A stretch of DNA of 28,772 bases, taken from NCBI GenBank assembly GCA_013054445.1, contig JAAMPI010000661.1:1-28772 (forward strand). The letters are read 5' to 3'. Of the stretch, positions 9,524 to 19,235 are shown piece after piece (position 1 is the stretch's first letter; every line of letters starts with the position of its first letter). The translations under genes and the position numbers were made by a program. The DNA comes from Cudoniella acicularis (taxonomy: Eukaryota > Ascomycota > Leotiomycetes > Helotiales > Helotiaceae). The notes below the pieces were generated by a model. The model did no database searches and had not been told where the DNA came from. It was given only the letters and a program-made list of their open reading frames with translations.

Positions 9524-11348
9524 TATATAATATAGTAACTTAAGTTTATTTTGACCTAAATTTTATATAGAACTAACTCTTTATGACTAGCTATATCCTA
9601 GGACCCTATATTAGCCTAATTCCTTATTATTTATATTATATAAGCGTTATTAAGCTACTGATCCGTTTATATATAAGTTTATCGCTGTCCCTCTTCTTAA
9701 CCTTTGTTCTCTTATCGCTTTTCTCTCTTACACCCCCTTACGTGTTTGCTATAACTCGCCTTATATCGTCTTAGCCTTCACGACCGCACGTTCTAGCGCT
9801 ATAACTTGTATAGCTTCTTAAAGACCTGGCCCTCTTGACTCTAGCCTTTTCCTTTATAAGTCTTCGCCTTTAGAATCTACCTCGTATTTAATAATAACCC
9901 TAACTCATCTTAGCTTATCTTAGAACCTCTCCTCGATATAGAAGAGTTTGGTACGGCTCTCTTGGCTACGTATTAGAATAAAGTCATAGGCCTTAGAAAA
10001 CACGGACTCGTTTATCTTATAACTAAAATCTAAGTTATGATTCTCTAATATCTTGATCTCCTTACTCTCTTAACCTCTACTTAACTAGTATACTAAAAGT
10101 AGCGCGAGCTTATTATTATAATAACATCTCTTTAAGAAATACTATACTTTAAGTCAGAAGATACCTTATCTTTACGTAGTAGGTTAATTAATCTATTACT
10201 TTAAATACGGTTTTTACGTTACTTTTTAGTTAACCCTAAGATTATAAAGATAGAAGACCTACTTTTATATTTTAATATAAATAATGATCGATTTATAAGA
10301 AAAGAGGCAAGCTAGCGACGTATGTTAACCTCCTAGCTAAGTATTAAGAAGTTAAGAATATATATAAGATATAAGGATTTCTCGACCCTTAGCTATTATA
10401 ATAAGAGTATATAAACTTGTAATAGTAGGCTATATATAGAAGACTATTATACTAATATTTAAAAGTGTTTTATAGACGATAGAAATTTGACGCTCTCTAT
10501 ATCCTAGGACATTAATAAGAGGGATAAGCAAGAATTTATAGATAAAGGTAATATTAATAGATCTTTTCCTGATTACTAGATAAAGACTATTAGAGATACT
10601 TTTAATTTAAGAGCTAAAGATATAATACGGAAAATCTATAATAGTTAATAATAGTAGTTATTAGTATAAAAGTAATATATACCTTATTATAATATTAAAT
10701 ATATCGGTTAGCTTATAATAAAGTATATAGATAGAAAAGCTAGAAGTAGAAAAGCCGAAATTAGAAGACGGCTGATTTTATTAGCTACGTATAGAGCTAC
10801 TTTTTACTCTAGTCGGAGGATGTCGGTATACGGGAATTTTCCGGCTATAAGCGTCGTAGCTATAGATTCTGTTATTATTTTACCGAAATTACTATAACTA
10901 TACCGCCGCTAACTAGGATCCTTGATCGCTTGATTAGAGGAGGTATTATCCTTTATAGCGACGTCGTATAATAGGGCACGCTCTAGCCGCTATAATAGTA
11001 GTAATAGCGTTTTAGTATCATAATAGAACCTGGATATCTATATTTAATCGATCTATATATTTAAAAGATAAAAAAAAACTTAATAATAATATTATATAAT
11101 AAAGGGTCTTATTATAGTATAAAAGAAGGCTCTCTGAAAATTTAAGGGGCGGCGATAAGGCGATAATAATTTTCAGAATTAATAGGTTAGGAGTGTTTAG
11201 GGGAGATATATAATATAACTAAAATAAAAATAAATAGAAATTTTAGAGCGTTTATAGATCTATATCGTTTAAACTCGAAGTACCTACGATTTGTCTCGTT
11301 ATAGGGGGCGTCTTAGTATATAAGGAGAGACGTTATCTTTTCTTCTAT
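9524..11348. other. RIP-degraded stretch, mostly unidentified
   Basis: Apart from a coding-like minus-strand frame at 9774-10,063 (separate entry) I see no recognisable gene. A plus-strand frame at 9583-9774 is a low-complexity Ser/Leu/Tyr string created by AT/CT-rich DNA. Positions 10,740-11,000 are less AT-rich and keep GCCGCT-like runs, so they may be part of another cargo gene. Confidence 0.35.
9774..10063 (-). pseudogene. Unidentified coding-like relic
   Basis: The minus strand reads, with only TAG/TAA interruptions, LDFSYKINESVFSKAYDF, then ILIRSQESRTKLFYIEERF and RVIIKYEVDSKGEDL, followed by an EAIQVIALERAVVKA helix. The balanced residue mix and charged helices suggest a former coding sequence rather than chance AT-rich DNA. 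I do not recognise the family. Confidence 0.3.
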
Positions 11349-13886
11349 TTATAATTCTTCTTTAGATAAAGCGTTAGATTCGGCTTTAGCTATAGAAGCC
11401 TTAAATTCTTTAGTAATTTTTATTTTATCCTCGTTAATAAGAAATATAATATTACTTTTCGAAGTAATAACTTTTTTAAAACAGTTTCCTAGGGTTAAGA
11501 GATTTACTTTAATATCTATTATCCTTATTCCCTTATTTAAATATTTCGCCCCTATTCGTATAACCTTAGAAGGATTAGTAGGATCTATAATAATACTCTA
11601 AGCCGGCACCTAAACACTACCTATTTAAGTTCGATACCTAATATAGATAGATTTAGATATTCCTTGACCTTATAAAGTAAAGTCCTATAGAAGTAAGCGT
11701 ATTAAAACAAAGATTAAGGGGTATTTAAATTACCTACTAATCTCTATAGTTACCTAGGACACTATCTATATCGATTTGCGTATGCCGCTTTCTAGCCCCT
11801 TCTAAAGCATAAAGTATATCTACTTATTCTCGCCTCCCTCGCTCCTGCCTCTTTTGCTTTTACTATTCTAGCTACCGTTGTTCTAGCTTCTCTTACTCTA
11901 ATTTCTCCTGTTCTAATTTCTCTTACTTTAATTTCTCTTACTTTGATTTCTCTTCGCGCAGACTTCGTACTATCTTTTCTTATAATTCGTTCTATTCTAG
12001 CTCCTATTATTCGAACTCCTTTTAAAGTTATACCTATACTAATCTTTCCTACTCTCGTCTTAGTACTTCTTCTTCTTAGTTTTCGCTAGTTAGCGACTAG
12101 GGGAGATTAGAACCGCTCTCTATACTAAGATCGACTAATCTGCTAAAGAAAGCCTAGTATATAGACCGACGTATAAAGAATAAGGTGACCTCTTCCCCCT
12201 ACTCCTCGTTATCGTTATATAGGTATATTATAAAGAGATATTTACTATCTTGTTCTTAAGCCTCCTTATCTAGAAACCTATATCTATTTCCTAACACGTT
12301 AGGATTATTCGAAACAAGAGCTAGGCTTAAAACCTTATAAGGAAATAAGATAGCGGTTATAAATAATATTATAATTTATATTATCTAAGCTTTAAAAAGA
12401 GTATCGTTATACTAGTAATACTCGGGTTTTCGAGCCTTAAGTAAAGCGTTACGCGTAATATCTCTATCTAATAACTATTATATTAAATCATAGATCCTAT
12501 TAGACTTAAATGTTAATCGTCTAATAAGAGTAGTAAGGTTAGATAAGACCTCCTCGTCCGCTCTCTCTATCCCTACTTTTACTAGCAAGTGTTTCTTCTT
12601 CTTTTTTATATCTAGTAATATCTATAGGTAATTTCGTATTATAAAAAGCTATAATTGCTAATATAATATTTTAAAGGAATTTTCGGCTCTTCTTAGACGG
12701 GTGATAAAAATAGATCTAGAAATCTCGAAGATTACCTAGCTACTTGTCTAGTTCGTATATAAAAACTTCCCTTTTAAGGCTATAAAGACCGTATCTCTAT
12801 ATAAGAGCCTGACTATCCGCTTTAGGCAATCAGCGTAGGAGCTAAGGTACTTAAGATCCTCGAAGAAAGTAAAGAGTAAAGGGATTAGAGTGTTAATAGA
12901 GCGTAACTTATTCTAGATCGCTTTACGCTTTAGGAGAGTAAATTCCTCGAAAATCTAGCCACTTAGGATTTACCCTTCTAGAAGTTAGGCTTCCCGTCTT
13001 AAGTATTTCGGCGCCTTATACTCTATAGCTCTAATAGTAACCCGACTAATTTTCTAAAGAACAGCCTTCTCTTTATCGACAAGACCGTAAAAGAACTCTT
13101 TAATATAATTAAGATAGTATAGAAGTTCCTGTTAATAGTATAAGCGAGTCAGGCGCTAATATAGGGGGAGGCTTACCCTATCGCATTTTATATTTACTAC
13201 TTTATATAATATACTAATTCTTATATCGCCCTATATCCTAGAAATATCTAGTAAGTTGTTAAATCTAGCGGCGAGCTCTCCGTCTCTATAATCGTCTAGC
13301 TACTAAAGACTCTTCTAGCCGTAGTCGGATAGACGAGCCTTCTACCGGTTCTTAAAGTAAAGATTACGCTCTTCTTTATATTATCGGATTTTATAGTAGA
13401 TCTCCCCGTTAGAGGGTTTACTCTTATTTAAATACTCTTCTACTAGGGTTGTCCTAAGCTCCAGGTTAGTGTCAACGGAAGTTAGTATGTCTTATTCTAG
13501 GGCTTTAATAGATACTTATACCTATAAGATATAAGTCAACGGTCTACTATATATCTATAGGAGGCAGAGTCTCCCGAGCGGCCTAAATACGATAACGTCC
13601 GTAGAGGCACGCCAATCGATAATTTATAGGGAATTTTAGGAGGGGGGGGTTAGCGGGATTACTTAATAGCCTTTCCGCCGAGATATTAGTAGCTTAGAGG
13701 GCGTTGTCGAGGTCGGACTGATTAAGGACAATAGGAATATAGTTCTTAAGCTCTAGCCGACATATATTATCTAGTTAAAAGACCTCCTTTAGCCTCTAAA
13801 TATTCTTTAGGCTAATATCTTTCGGCTCGCTCTAATAAAGCGTCTCGAGCTAGACCTATACGATGCCTCTATATTAGATATACCTC
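11349..13886 (-). pseudogene. RIP-degraded DUF3723 protein (Starship cargo, D37)
   Basis: A nearly full-length relic of about 845 codons. From the N-terminal side it reads NIQRLKEVFQLDNICRLEL, SAERLLSNPANPPLLKFP, then LACLYGRYRI-x-AARETLPP and TVDLYL. This matches the DUF3723 hallmark LHGRHRI...LPP.D.WW.VDLY, with both His now Tyr (TAC, TAT) and the two Trp codons now TAG TAG. It goes on with EEYLNKSKPSNGEIYYKIR, FTLLKRKAI, NTLIPLLFTFFEDLKYLSS, the DRDITRNALLKARKPEYYQY block (about 12,410-12,480), DKEAQEQDSKYL and the LFFVRRSIY motif (about 12,170). Next comes a Glu/Lys/Gln coiled coil (11,830-12,010) and a C-terminal DPTNPSKVIRIGAKYLNKGI segment. DUF3723 proteins are of unknown function and are one of the recurrent Starship cargo families. 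It lies opposite in direction to the captain. Every recognised block is interrupted or altered, so it cannot be functional. Confidence 0.8.
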
Positions 13887-14422
13887 TCTGCCTTAAGTCT
13901 TACCTCTTGACTAGAGAACTAAGATTTACGTATTAAGAAGATTTACTTTATATAAAATGTTAGTATGTCCTAGGATAAAGAGAAAAGAGGAAGGAGAGGT
14001 CAGGGCGTTTATAAGAGCTAAGTTCTACTTTTATTTATTATTAATTAGGTTAAGACCTTAAATAGTAATCTCGAGCCTTATCGTTTATATTTATAGCTCT
14101 AGAAGCGCCTAGAATAAAGTCCTAGGCTACTCTATCCTCGTTTTTACGCCTAGTCTCTAACTAATTTCTACTCGTCCTTATTATAAACTCAAAATAGATA
14201 TGTCTAAAAATCGGCATACGTAGTTCGATATACGAGCGTTAGTAGAAGCTAAACCGTCTACTAAGATCTCGAAGATAAGGTTATATAATATACTAAACTA
14301 GAAAACACGTCTACTAGTAAATGTCTTATATACTCCGGTCGAAAAGGGAAATAGGAATCCGAAGAGTTTGCTACCCGTAGTGACAGGCACCCGCTAACTA
14401 CGAACAAGGTAAGAATCACCGT

Positions 14423-14880
14423 AAGGGACATATAAGAAGATCTATAAAATTAAACATTATAGCTCTTTTACGGTTACTGTTCGAAAGACAGCTCTTGTTA
14501 AGCTTGTCTATATAAAAACATTCCTTAAGCTAGCCGCCGCGAAGATACTTTATATGTTTTAATATATCTATTACCGTAACCTCGTTACTACTATTAACGC
14601 TTTTATAACTGATAATGGCCTTTATATTGTCCTTAAGCATATGCCTGTCTGCCTCGACTAGATCGTAAGCTCTCTAGCCTATCCGAGCGAGTGCTAACTT
14701 ATAGCTATTCTCGTATAAGTAAGTTTTGTTATATTATTTATAAGTATATACTAACTCTATAAGGTCTTATACGGCGTAGCTCACCTTATAAACGAAGGTT
14801 TTAAATATAAATCTCTTTACTACTCGAGTATCCTCCTAAATATAGACAGGGAAGTAAAGATTAGTAGGTAAATATCTTAA
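14423..14880 (-). pseudogene. Unidentified coding-like relic
   Basis: The minus strand reads almost without stops over about 150 codons: LRYLPTNLYFPVYIQEDTRV, VKRFIFKTFVYKVSYAV, YENSYKLALARIG, AYDLVEADRHMLKDNIKAII and SSNEVTVIDILKHIKYLRGG, then SCLSNSNRKRAIMFNFIDLL. It has a helical, charged character with many Tyr that could be former His. I do not recognise the family. It lies about 0.5 kb upstream of the DUF3723 relic on the same strand and could be a separate cargo gene or a diverged N-terminal extension. Confidence 0.35.
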
Positions 14881-15333
14881 TAAAACTTATTATAAGCTAA
14901 TAATATAATAGAGCAAATTTAGAATCCTATTACGTAATACTATAGCCTAAGGGTGAGCCTTAGAATAGGAGAGCACTATCTGAGATCATAATAGAATTAG
15001 TATAGAAGTATGTTAAGGAAGGCGGGGTAGTCGGTATCGACGATCTACGCCGCTTAGATTCTATCCCGGAGTTAATTAGATTCCTTATAATAACAATATC
15101 TACTAAGTCTACGACAGAGCTGCTTAAAGTATAGTATACCCTACTATACTTATAAAAGAACTGTCTCTAATTCTTATAGTATCTACTCCTAGATCGCTTA
15201 TAGGATAAAGAATCGCTCCTTAGTCTAATATCTTTAGCCTAAATATCTACTTATAGATATTATAAATATAAACTATAAGAATAAAGTGATTTAAATAATT
15301 AATAAGCTTTAGTTTATTTATAATCGTTTCTCG

Positions 15334-15534
15334 TATTACTAGTATAATTTATATTTAAATTTAGAAATTTATTATTCTATTTTATAATTAAATTATAAAA
15401 AATCTAGATATTTTTTTCTTTTATTAAATTATAACTTTATTAAGTTTTATTTATAAAAGATATTATATCAAATTTATATAATATTATAAAAACAGTTTAA
15501 AATCTAAATTTATATTTAGATTAAATTAATAAAA
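15334..15534. other. 200-base AT tract without any CpG
   Basis: Unlike the surrounding RIP DNA, which keeps CG dinucleotides, this stretch has none and is almost entirely A and T. Similar tracts lie near 3540-3640 and 8440-8900. They may be remnants of separate, older or different insertions. Confidence 0.6.
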
Positions 15535-15959
15535 CGCTTTTAAGATAATTTAATAAGCGAAGTTCTTATTTTATTTTATTAAAGCCTTAAACTTTTTAAT
15601 AAATAATTTATTTTTTATTTTAGTTTTATTAAATCTTAATACTTTAACGTTTTTTAGATTAATTATTATCGATTAGGAAAAGATAGCCTTTTAGTACTTA
15701 TTTAAGAGTATAAGATAATAAAATACTTATTCTAGGAATTTTATATTTTTAAAAATTTAATTTCTTTAAAACCTATAATAGTCCCTCTATCTATAGCTTT
15801 ACTTTTTTCTTAACTTAATTTCTGTCTTTCTTACCTATAAGTATCGCTTACCTAATATAAGTAAATCATAGACATTTCGCACGCGTATTATAATAGACTT
15901 TACTCAAGCATATACTATTAGTATAGGTGGCAGCTTCTATATCCTCTTACTTATTAATT

Positions 15960-17836
15960 ACCTCCCTCTATTTATTAGCTTTATTAGGTTTCTCGGTCCT
16001 CTTATAGTAAAGCATCTAATCTATCGATATACTCTCTACCGATACCGATTTTTAGGTCTTTAGAGTCGAGCGGCTATCTTAATATATTTAATCTATATTT
16101 TAGGGAATATTTGTTATTTTAGCTTTAAAGACTTTAGCTTCTAGGCTAATAATATCTCGGAAGCCGGCCTATAAGCCGGGACACTCTCTATTATCAACCT
16201 GATCCCGGTACTTGTAGGCCCTTACCTTAGCACCCTAGCAGATCTAGTAGGTGTGACCCTTAGCACGTTCTATCAGATCTATCGATCAGCTAGTATCGTG
16301 GCAGTTCTACTCGCCGTGTTCTATGTTCTAGTTAAAGTTATATTATAGCCATTTTTTGCTTTAGACCGTCTATAAAACCTCTTCGTAGTTATAATAAGCT
16401 CTATAACCTACTCTATATTTATTTATAACTAATTCTAGGTAAGGGGGGGTTATCCTTATACGGTCTTCTTCTACTCTTATTCTCTCCTTTTCGTAGAATT
16501 TCTTATAAAATATTTCTCCGTATATACTATACTTTAGCTATACTCTTAATCTATACTACCTAGCGTTATCTACTATCTAACAAGGCCTTTCCCCGCCGCT
16601 ATTTATATACCTTAGCTAGGATGTTTCTACTTATATATATTATAGAAGATAGGATTCTTATCTACCGGAATAGCTTCTTCCGCTATAGATTTGCGCGAGC
16701 CTACGTCACATATGCTTATAGTACGGTCAGGGTTCGTATAAAGTGTTAGAAGCCATTTAGTATTAAGGCTAGGCAGTATATCAGCCTCTAGATACCTATA
16801 GTTAGCTTCTAGTCTTTCCTATAAAGTCACCCGTTTATAGTGATCTCTTAGGCGACAAAGCCGCAGGATTATCTAGATCTCTTTATCGAGCCCTATAGAG
16901 GTCTAACTCGAGAGCTTTTGTCTTATATAAATAACTAATACGATATAAACTACCTAGTAATATTAGGTAGACCTTATAGAAAGAGTATCCCTATAGACGA
17001 TTATAAGAATATCCTTATAGTAGCAAGTGATTTCGGGATCGCGGCGTAGTTACTATATCTAAAGAAGCTTATTTATAGCTATAATAGCCGTAAGGTTTAC
17101 GCTCGTCGAATTTATCTAGTATAGCAGGTCCGGGACATTAGTAGGTCTTAAACCCTATAATATTAGAACAAAGGCCTAATATACTAGACGTTATAATCGC
17201 GGCCTAACCGCTACTTAATAGGGCTTTAAATAAAGATACGCTAGATAATAGCTATATAGGTACTATAATAGCTATGGTTTTCTAGGCCTTATTAATAGCA
17301 AACAGATCCTCGCTATCTTAATCTACTACTAATCGAGCGATATTAGTAATAAATCCTTTAAAGAAAAAAAATCATACTAATATCTACCCGGGGAAAGCCC
17401 TATTATAAAATATTCTTTATATAGAAGTAGAAAGATAGTATATTAAAAAAGAAGCTAGATCAAAATATTAACTAGGATTTAGAAACACTTATAAACGAAG
17501 TAGGAGGATAGTATATTAAAAAAGAAGCTAGATCAAAACATTAACTAGGACTTAGAAACACTTATAAACGAAGTAGGAGGACAGTATATTAAAAAGAAGC
17601 TAGATCAAAACATTAACTAGGACTCGGAAACACTTATAAACAAAAGAGAGCTTAAATCTAGGGGATCAACTAGGAGAGATAGAAAGCTGTTTGTTATAGG
17701 TAAGCTATATAATCTATTATAATAGTAGTATTAATAAGAGAAAGTCTCTAGTACCGATGATATCTAAGATAAGTTACGGACTATTATACGAGACTATCTA
17801 ATAGCTAGAATAAGCTTCTTCGAGCTTAACTATTAA
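15960..17836 (+). pseudogene. RIP-degraded ferric reductase (second copy, nearly full length)
   Basis: A flavocytochrome family: N-terminal transmembrane haem domain, then FAD and NAD(P) domains that reduce Fe(III) at the membrane. The relic reads SRAAILIYLIYILGN (about 16,065-16,110), then AGTLSIINLIPVLVGPYLST, LADLVGVTLSTFYQIYR and SIVAVLLAVFYVLVKVI (about 16,170-16,350). The Tyr of QIYR and the Tyr of VFYV are exactly 14 residues apart, the spacing of the haem-ligand His pair, and both are TAT. At 16,990-17,120 it reads PIDDYKNILIVASDFGIAA, then LYLKKLIYSYNSRKVYARRI and YLV, the start of the NAD-binding domain of this family. The C-terminus near 17,755-17,836 reads DKLRTIIRDYL and RISFFELNY. 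A 73-base tandem repeat interrupts the region before the C-terminus. Stops and frameshifts make it non-functional. Confidence 0.75.
17434..17651 (+). repeat. 72/73-base tandem repeat, three copies, inside the ferric reductase relic
   Basis: Units are 17,434-17,506, 17,507-17,579 and 17,580-17,651. The first two have six A in TTAAAAAAG and are 73 bases; the third has five A and is 72 bases, a multiple of three encoding a 24-residue KKKLDQN...ETLIN-type unit. Copies differ at only a few sites, mostly C/T, and the latter two keep CAAAACATT where the first has CAAAATATT. This suggests expansion while the gene was still translated, or recent expansion followed by a one-base slip. Confidence 0.85.
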
Positions 17837-18290
17837 CAATCACGGAGATAAGATAATATAATAGCTAGATCACTTTAATTTAATATAATAGCCTACTTAG
17901 CTAGATAGAAATTAGCCACCCTAGCTATTTATATAAATCTTAAAATAAATATAAGCTCTTTATTATTATTTTAAATTAATTATACTTAATTTATTATAAT
18001 ACTAAATATATAATACGATAGGGTCGGAGGTCCGTGTTATCTATCGAAGCCACGTGATAGTCACGCGACTAGTCACGCGGTTCGGGCGGACTTCGGCTAT
18101 AAAGTATATTCTAGCCTTATATAGCGTGTTAAGCGTATTCCCCCTACGGGTAAATACTATAGTCTTTTAGCCTAGCGGGTAGTGCGATCTAGAGCTTAGC
18201 GATCTATATATAAATATCTTATATTTTTAAATTTTAAATAATTATATTAAACTTTCGTAAAGTTATGAATATCTAAAAATCGCTAATTTT
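17837..18290. other. Right end of the RIP block
   Basis: No gene is seen. At 18,059-18,079 AGTCACGCG occurs twice at 12-base spacing, next to GCCACGTGATAG. A TAGCCTAGCGGG at 18,168-18,179 resembles a tRNA A box but no B box follows. Composition changes abruptly after 18,290, so an end of the transposon may lie here. Confidence 0.45.
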
Positions 18291-18299
18291 GGTGTAAAA

Positions 18300-18333
18300 G
18301 GTGGGCGGAATGGGGGGGTGGTCGGAATGGGGG
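18300..18333. repeat. Two-copy 17-base tandem repeat at the compartment border
   Basis: GGTGGGCGGAATGGGGG (18,300-18,316) is followed directly by GGTGGTCGGAATGGGGG (18,317-18,333), one mismatch. It is G-rich and lies within 10 bases of the change from RIP-type to normal composition. Confidence 0.75.
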
Positions 18334-19235
18334 TGCACGGACTTAGACTCCAACGCTGCATCAAACGAATTCCTCAGTCACGGGCGAGATCTCCTATATA
18401 AACAGCTATAAAAACTTCAAATCTTATCAGCATTCAGCATTCATATCAAAACAGCCCCTTCTTTATGCCGTTGTTTCAATACAGGCGAAGCTTGCTACAG
18501 TGCTGTTTTCAATAAGAAGGAAAATTAAAGCAAGGTATTTGAGATAATGAGATTCATATTTTATAATTTCGCAGAAGAACTTTAGTCTGGAACAACACTT
18601 GTGACTCGAAAATTTTGGGAAGGATTCATGTTGGTCTTCTAAGCTTCTTTACGCTCTTTGGCACCTGATGTATCGCATGCTGCAGCGTTACTAGTAGTAG
18701 CGTGTAAGTGCTTGGGATTAATTGATCAAGTTGAAATGAACAAGTCTTAAAGAAGTAATGATATAGACTTTTGAGGTTGTTTTGCTTGAAATCTCACCCG
18801 CACTGGGATATAGTGTACAACATCTATCAGACGACGAACCCTTGCTACCCGTCTTTGACCCTAAATCTTCTTATCGGGCGATCCACGTCCAGGACATCCT
18901 TCGAGATCCAGGGAGCATGTTTTATTTAATCCTGAGAACGTAGGCCTATGGGCGTATGTGTAAAACTGATAAATTTTTCATAGGCCAAATGATCTTTGTT
19001 TGGCATCGCTTGGCGCATTGCTTTGAAATTTTACTCTTGTAGGCCATGTTCGCGTTTTGACAAACAAGGACAATTCAGAAAGGTAGAGTAATGAAAACCT
19101 ACCTAGAACAACATACTTAGATAAATATGCACGCCACAAATGAAGGCAAAGGGAGTGTAGACACCTAAGCTAAAATTAAAATCGGGGATCAGCACAAATA
19201 GGACTATATCCAAAATCATCCGCAGTCTATTAAAT
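18334..19235. other. Non-coding stretch with an orphan promoter-like site
   Basis: CTCCTATATAAAC at 18,391-18,403 is a good TATA element, followed by a CA-rich leader with a duplicated AGCATTC and a first ATG near 18,465 that opens only 16 codons. No longer frame follows, so it may drive a non-coding or truncated transcript. Positions 18,500-19,235 hold nothing else that I can identify; the last part will include the 3' UTR of the F-box gene on the minus strand. Confidence 0.4.
18395..18403 (+). promoter_or_regulatory. TATA box without an evident gene
   Basis: TATATAAAC stands about 60-70 bases before the short ATG frame near 18,465, only 100 bases right of the RIP border. Gene loss at the border would explain a promoter with no product. 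Confidence 0.35.

Larger units (their letters stand above)
13887..15959. other. RIP-degraded stretch between DUF3723 and ferric reductase relics
   Basis: It contains the upstream region of the DUF3723 relic, a coding-like minus-strand segment (14,423-14,880, separate entry) and the AT-only tract at 15,334-15,534. Between 14,881 and 15,300 only short broken frames are seen. Confidence 0.4.
1..18290. mobile_element. RIP-mutated block holding a degraded Starship-like giant transposon
   Basis: The whole stretch is AT-rich and almost lacks CA and TG dinucleotides on both strands while keeping many CG, the mark of repeat-induced point mutation (C to T at CpA). Stops are in every frame, yet reading through them gives long co-linear matches to DUF3435 (tyrosine recombinase, 768-3420), DUF3723 (11,349-13,886, minus strand) and two ferric reductases (4453-5000 and 15,960-17,836). 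This combination is the known core gene set of Starships, where the DUF3435 captain sits at the 5' end pointing inward, as it would here if the element begins within or just left of positions 1-767. The right edge coincides with a sharp return to normal base composition. Starships are usually larger, so this is probably a deleted or partial copy. Exact element ends and target-site duplication are not established; they may lie outside the window. Confidence 0.7.

Noticed and set aside
9583..9774. 63-codon hydrophobic plus-strand frame that could pass as a membrane protein
   Set aside because: Low-complexity Leu/Ser/Tyr string, as expected from CT- and AT-rich DNA; no real gene features.
18168..18179. 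TAGCCTAGCGGG, a match to the tRNA A box, as a possible tRNA or SINE
   Set aside because: No B box (GGTTCGANNCC-like) at the needed distance and no cloverleaf arms that I can pair.
1..18290. LTR retrotransposon (Gypsy/Copia) as origin of the AT-rich block
   Set aside because: I found no reverse transcriptase, integrase or protease motifs and no long direct terminal repeats, while Starship-type families are clearly readable. Small LTR fragments could still hide in the unidentified parts.
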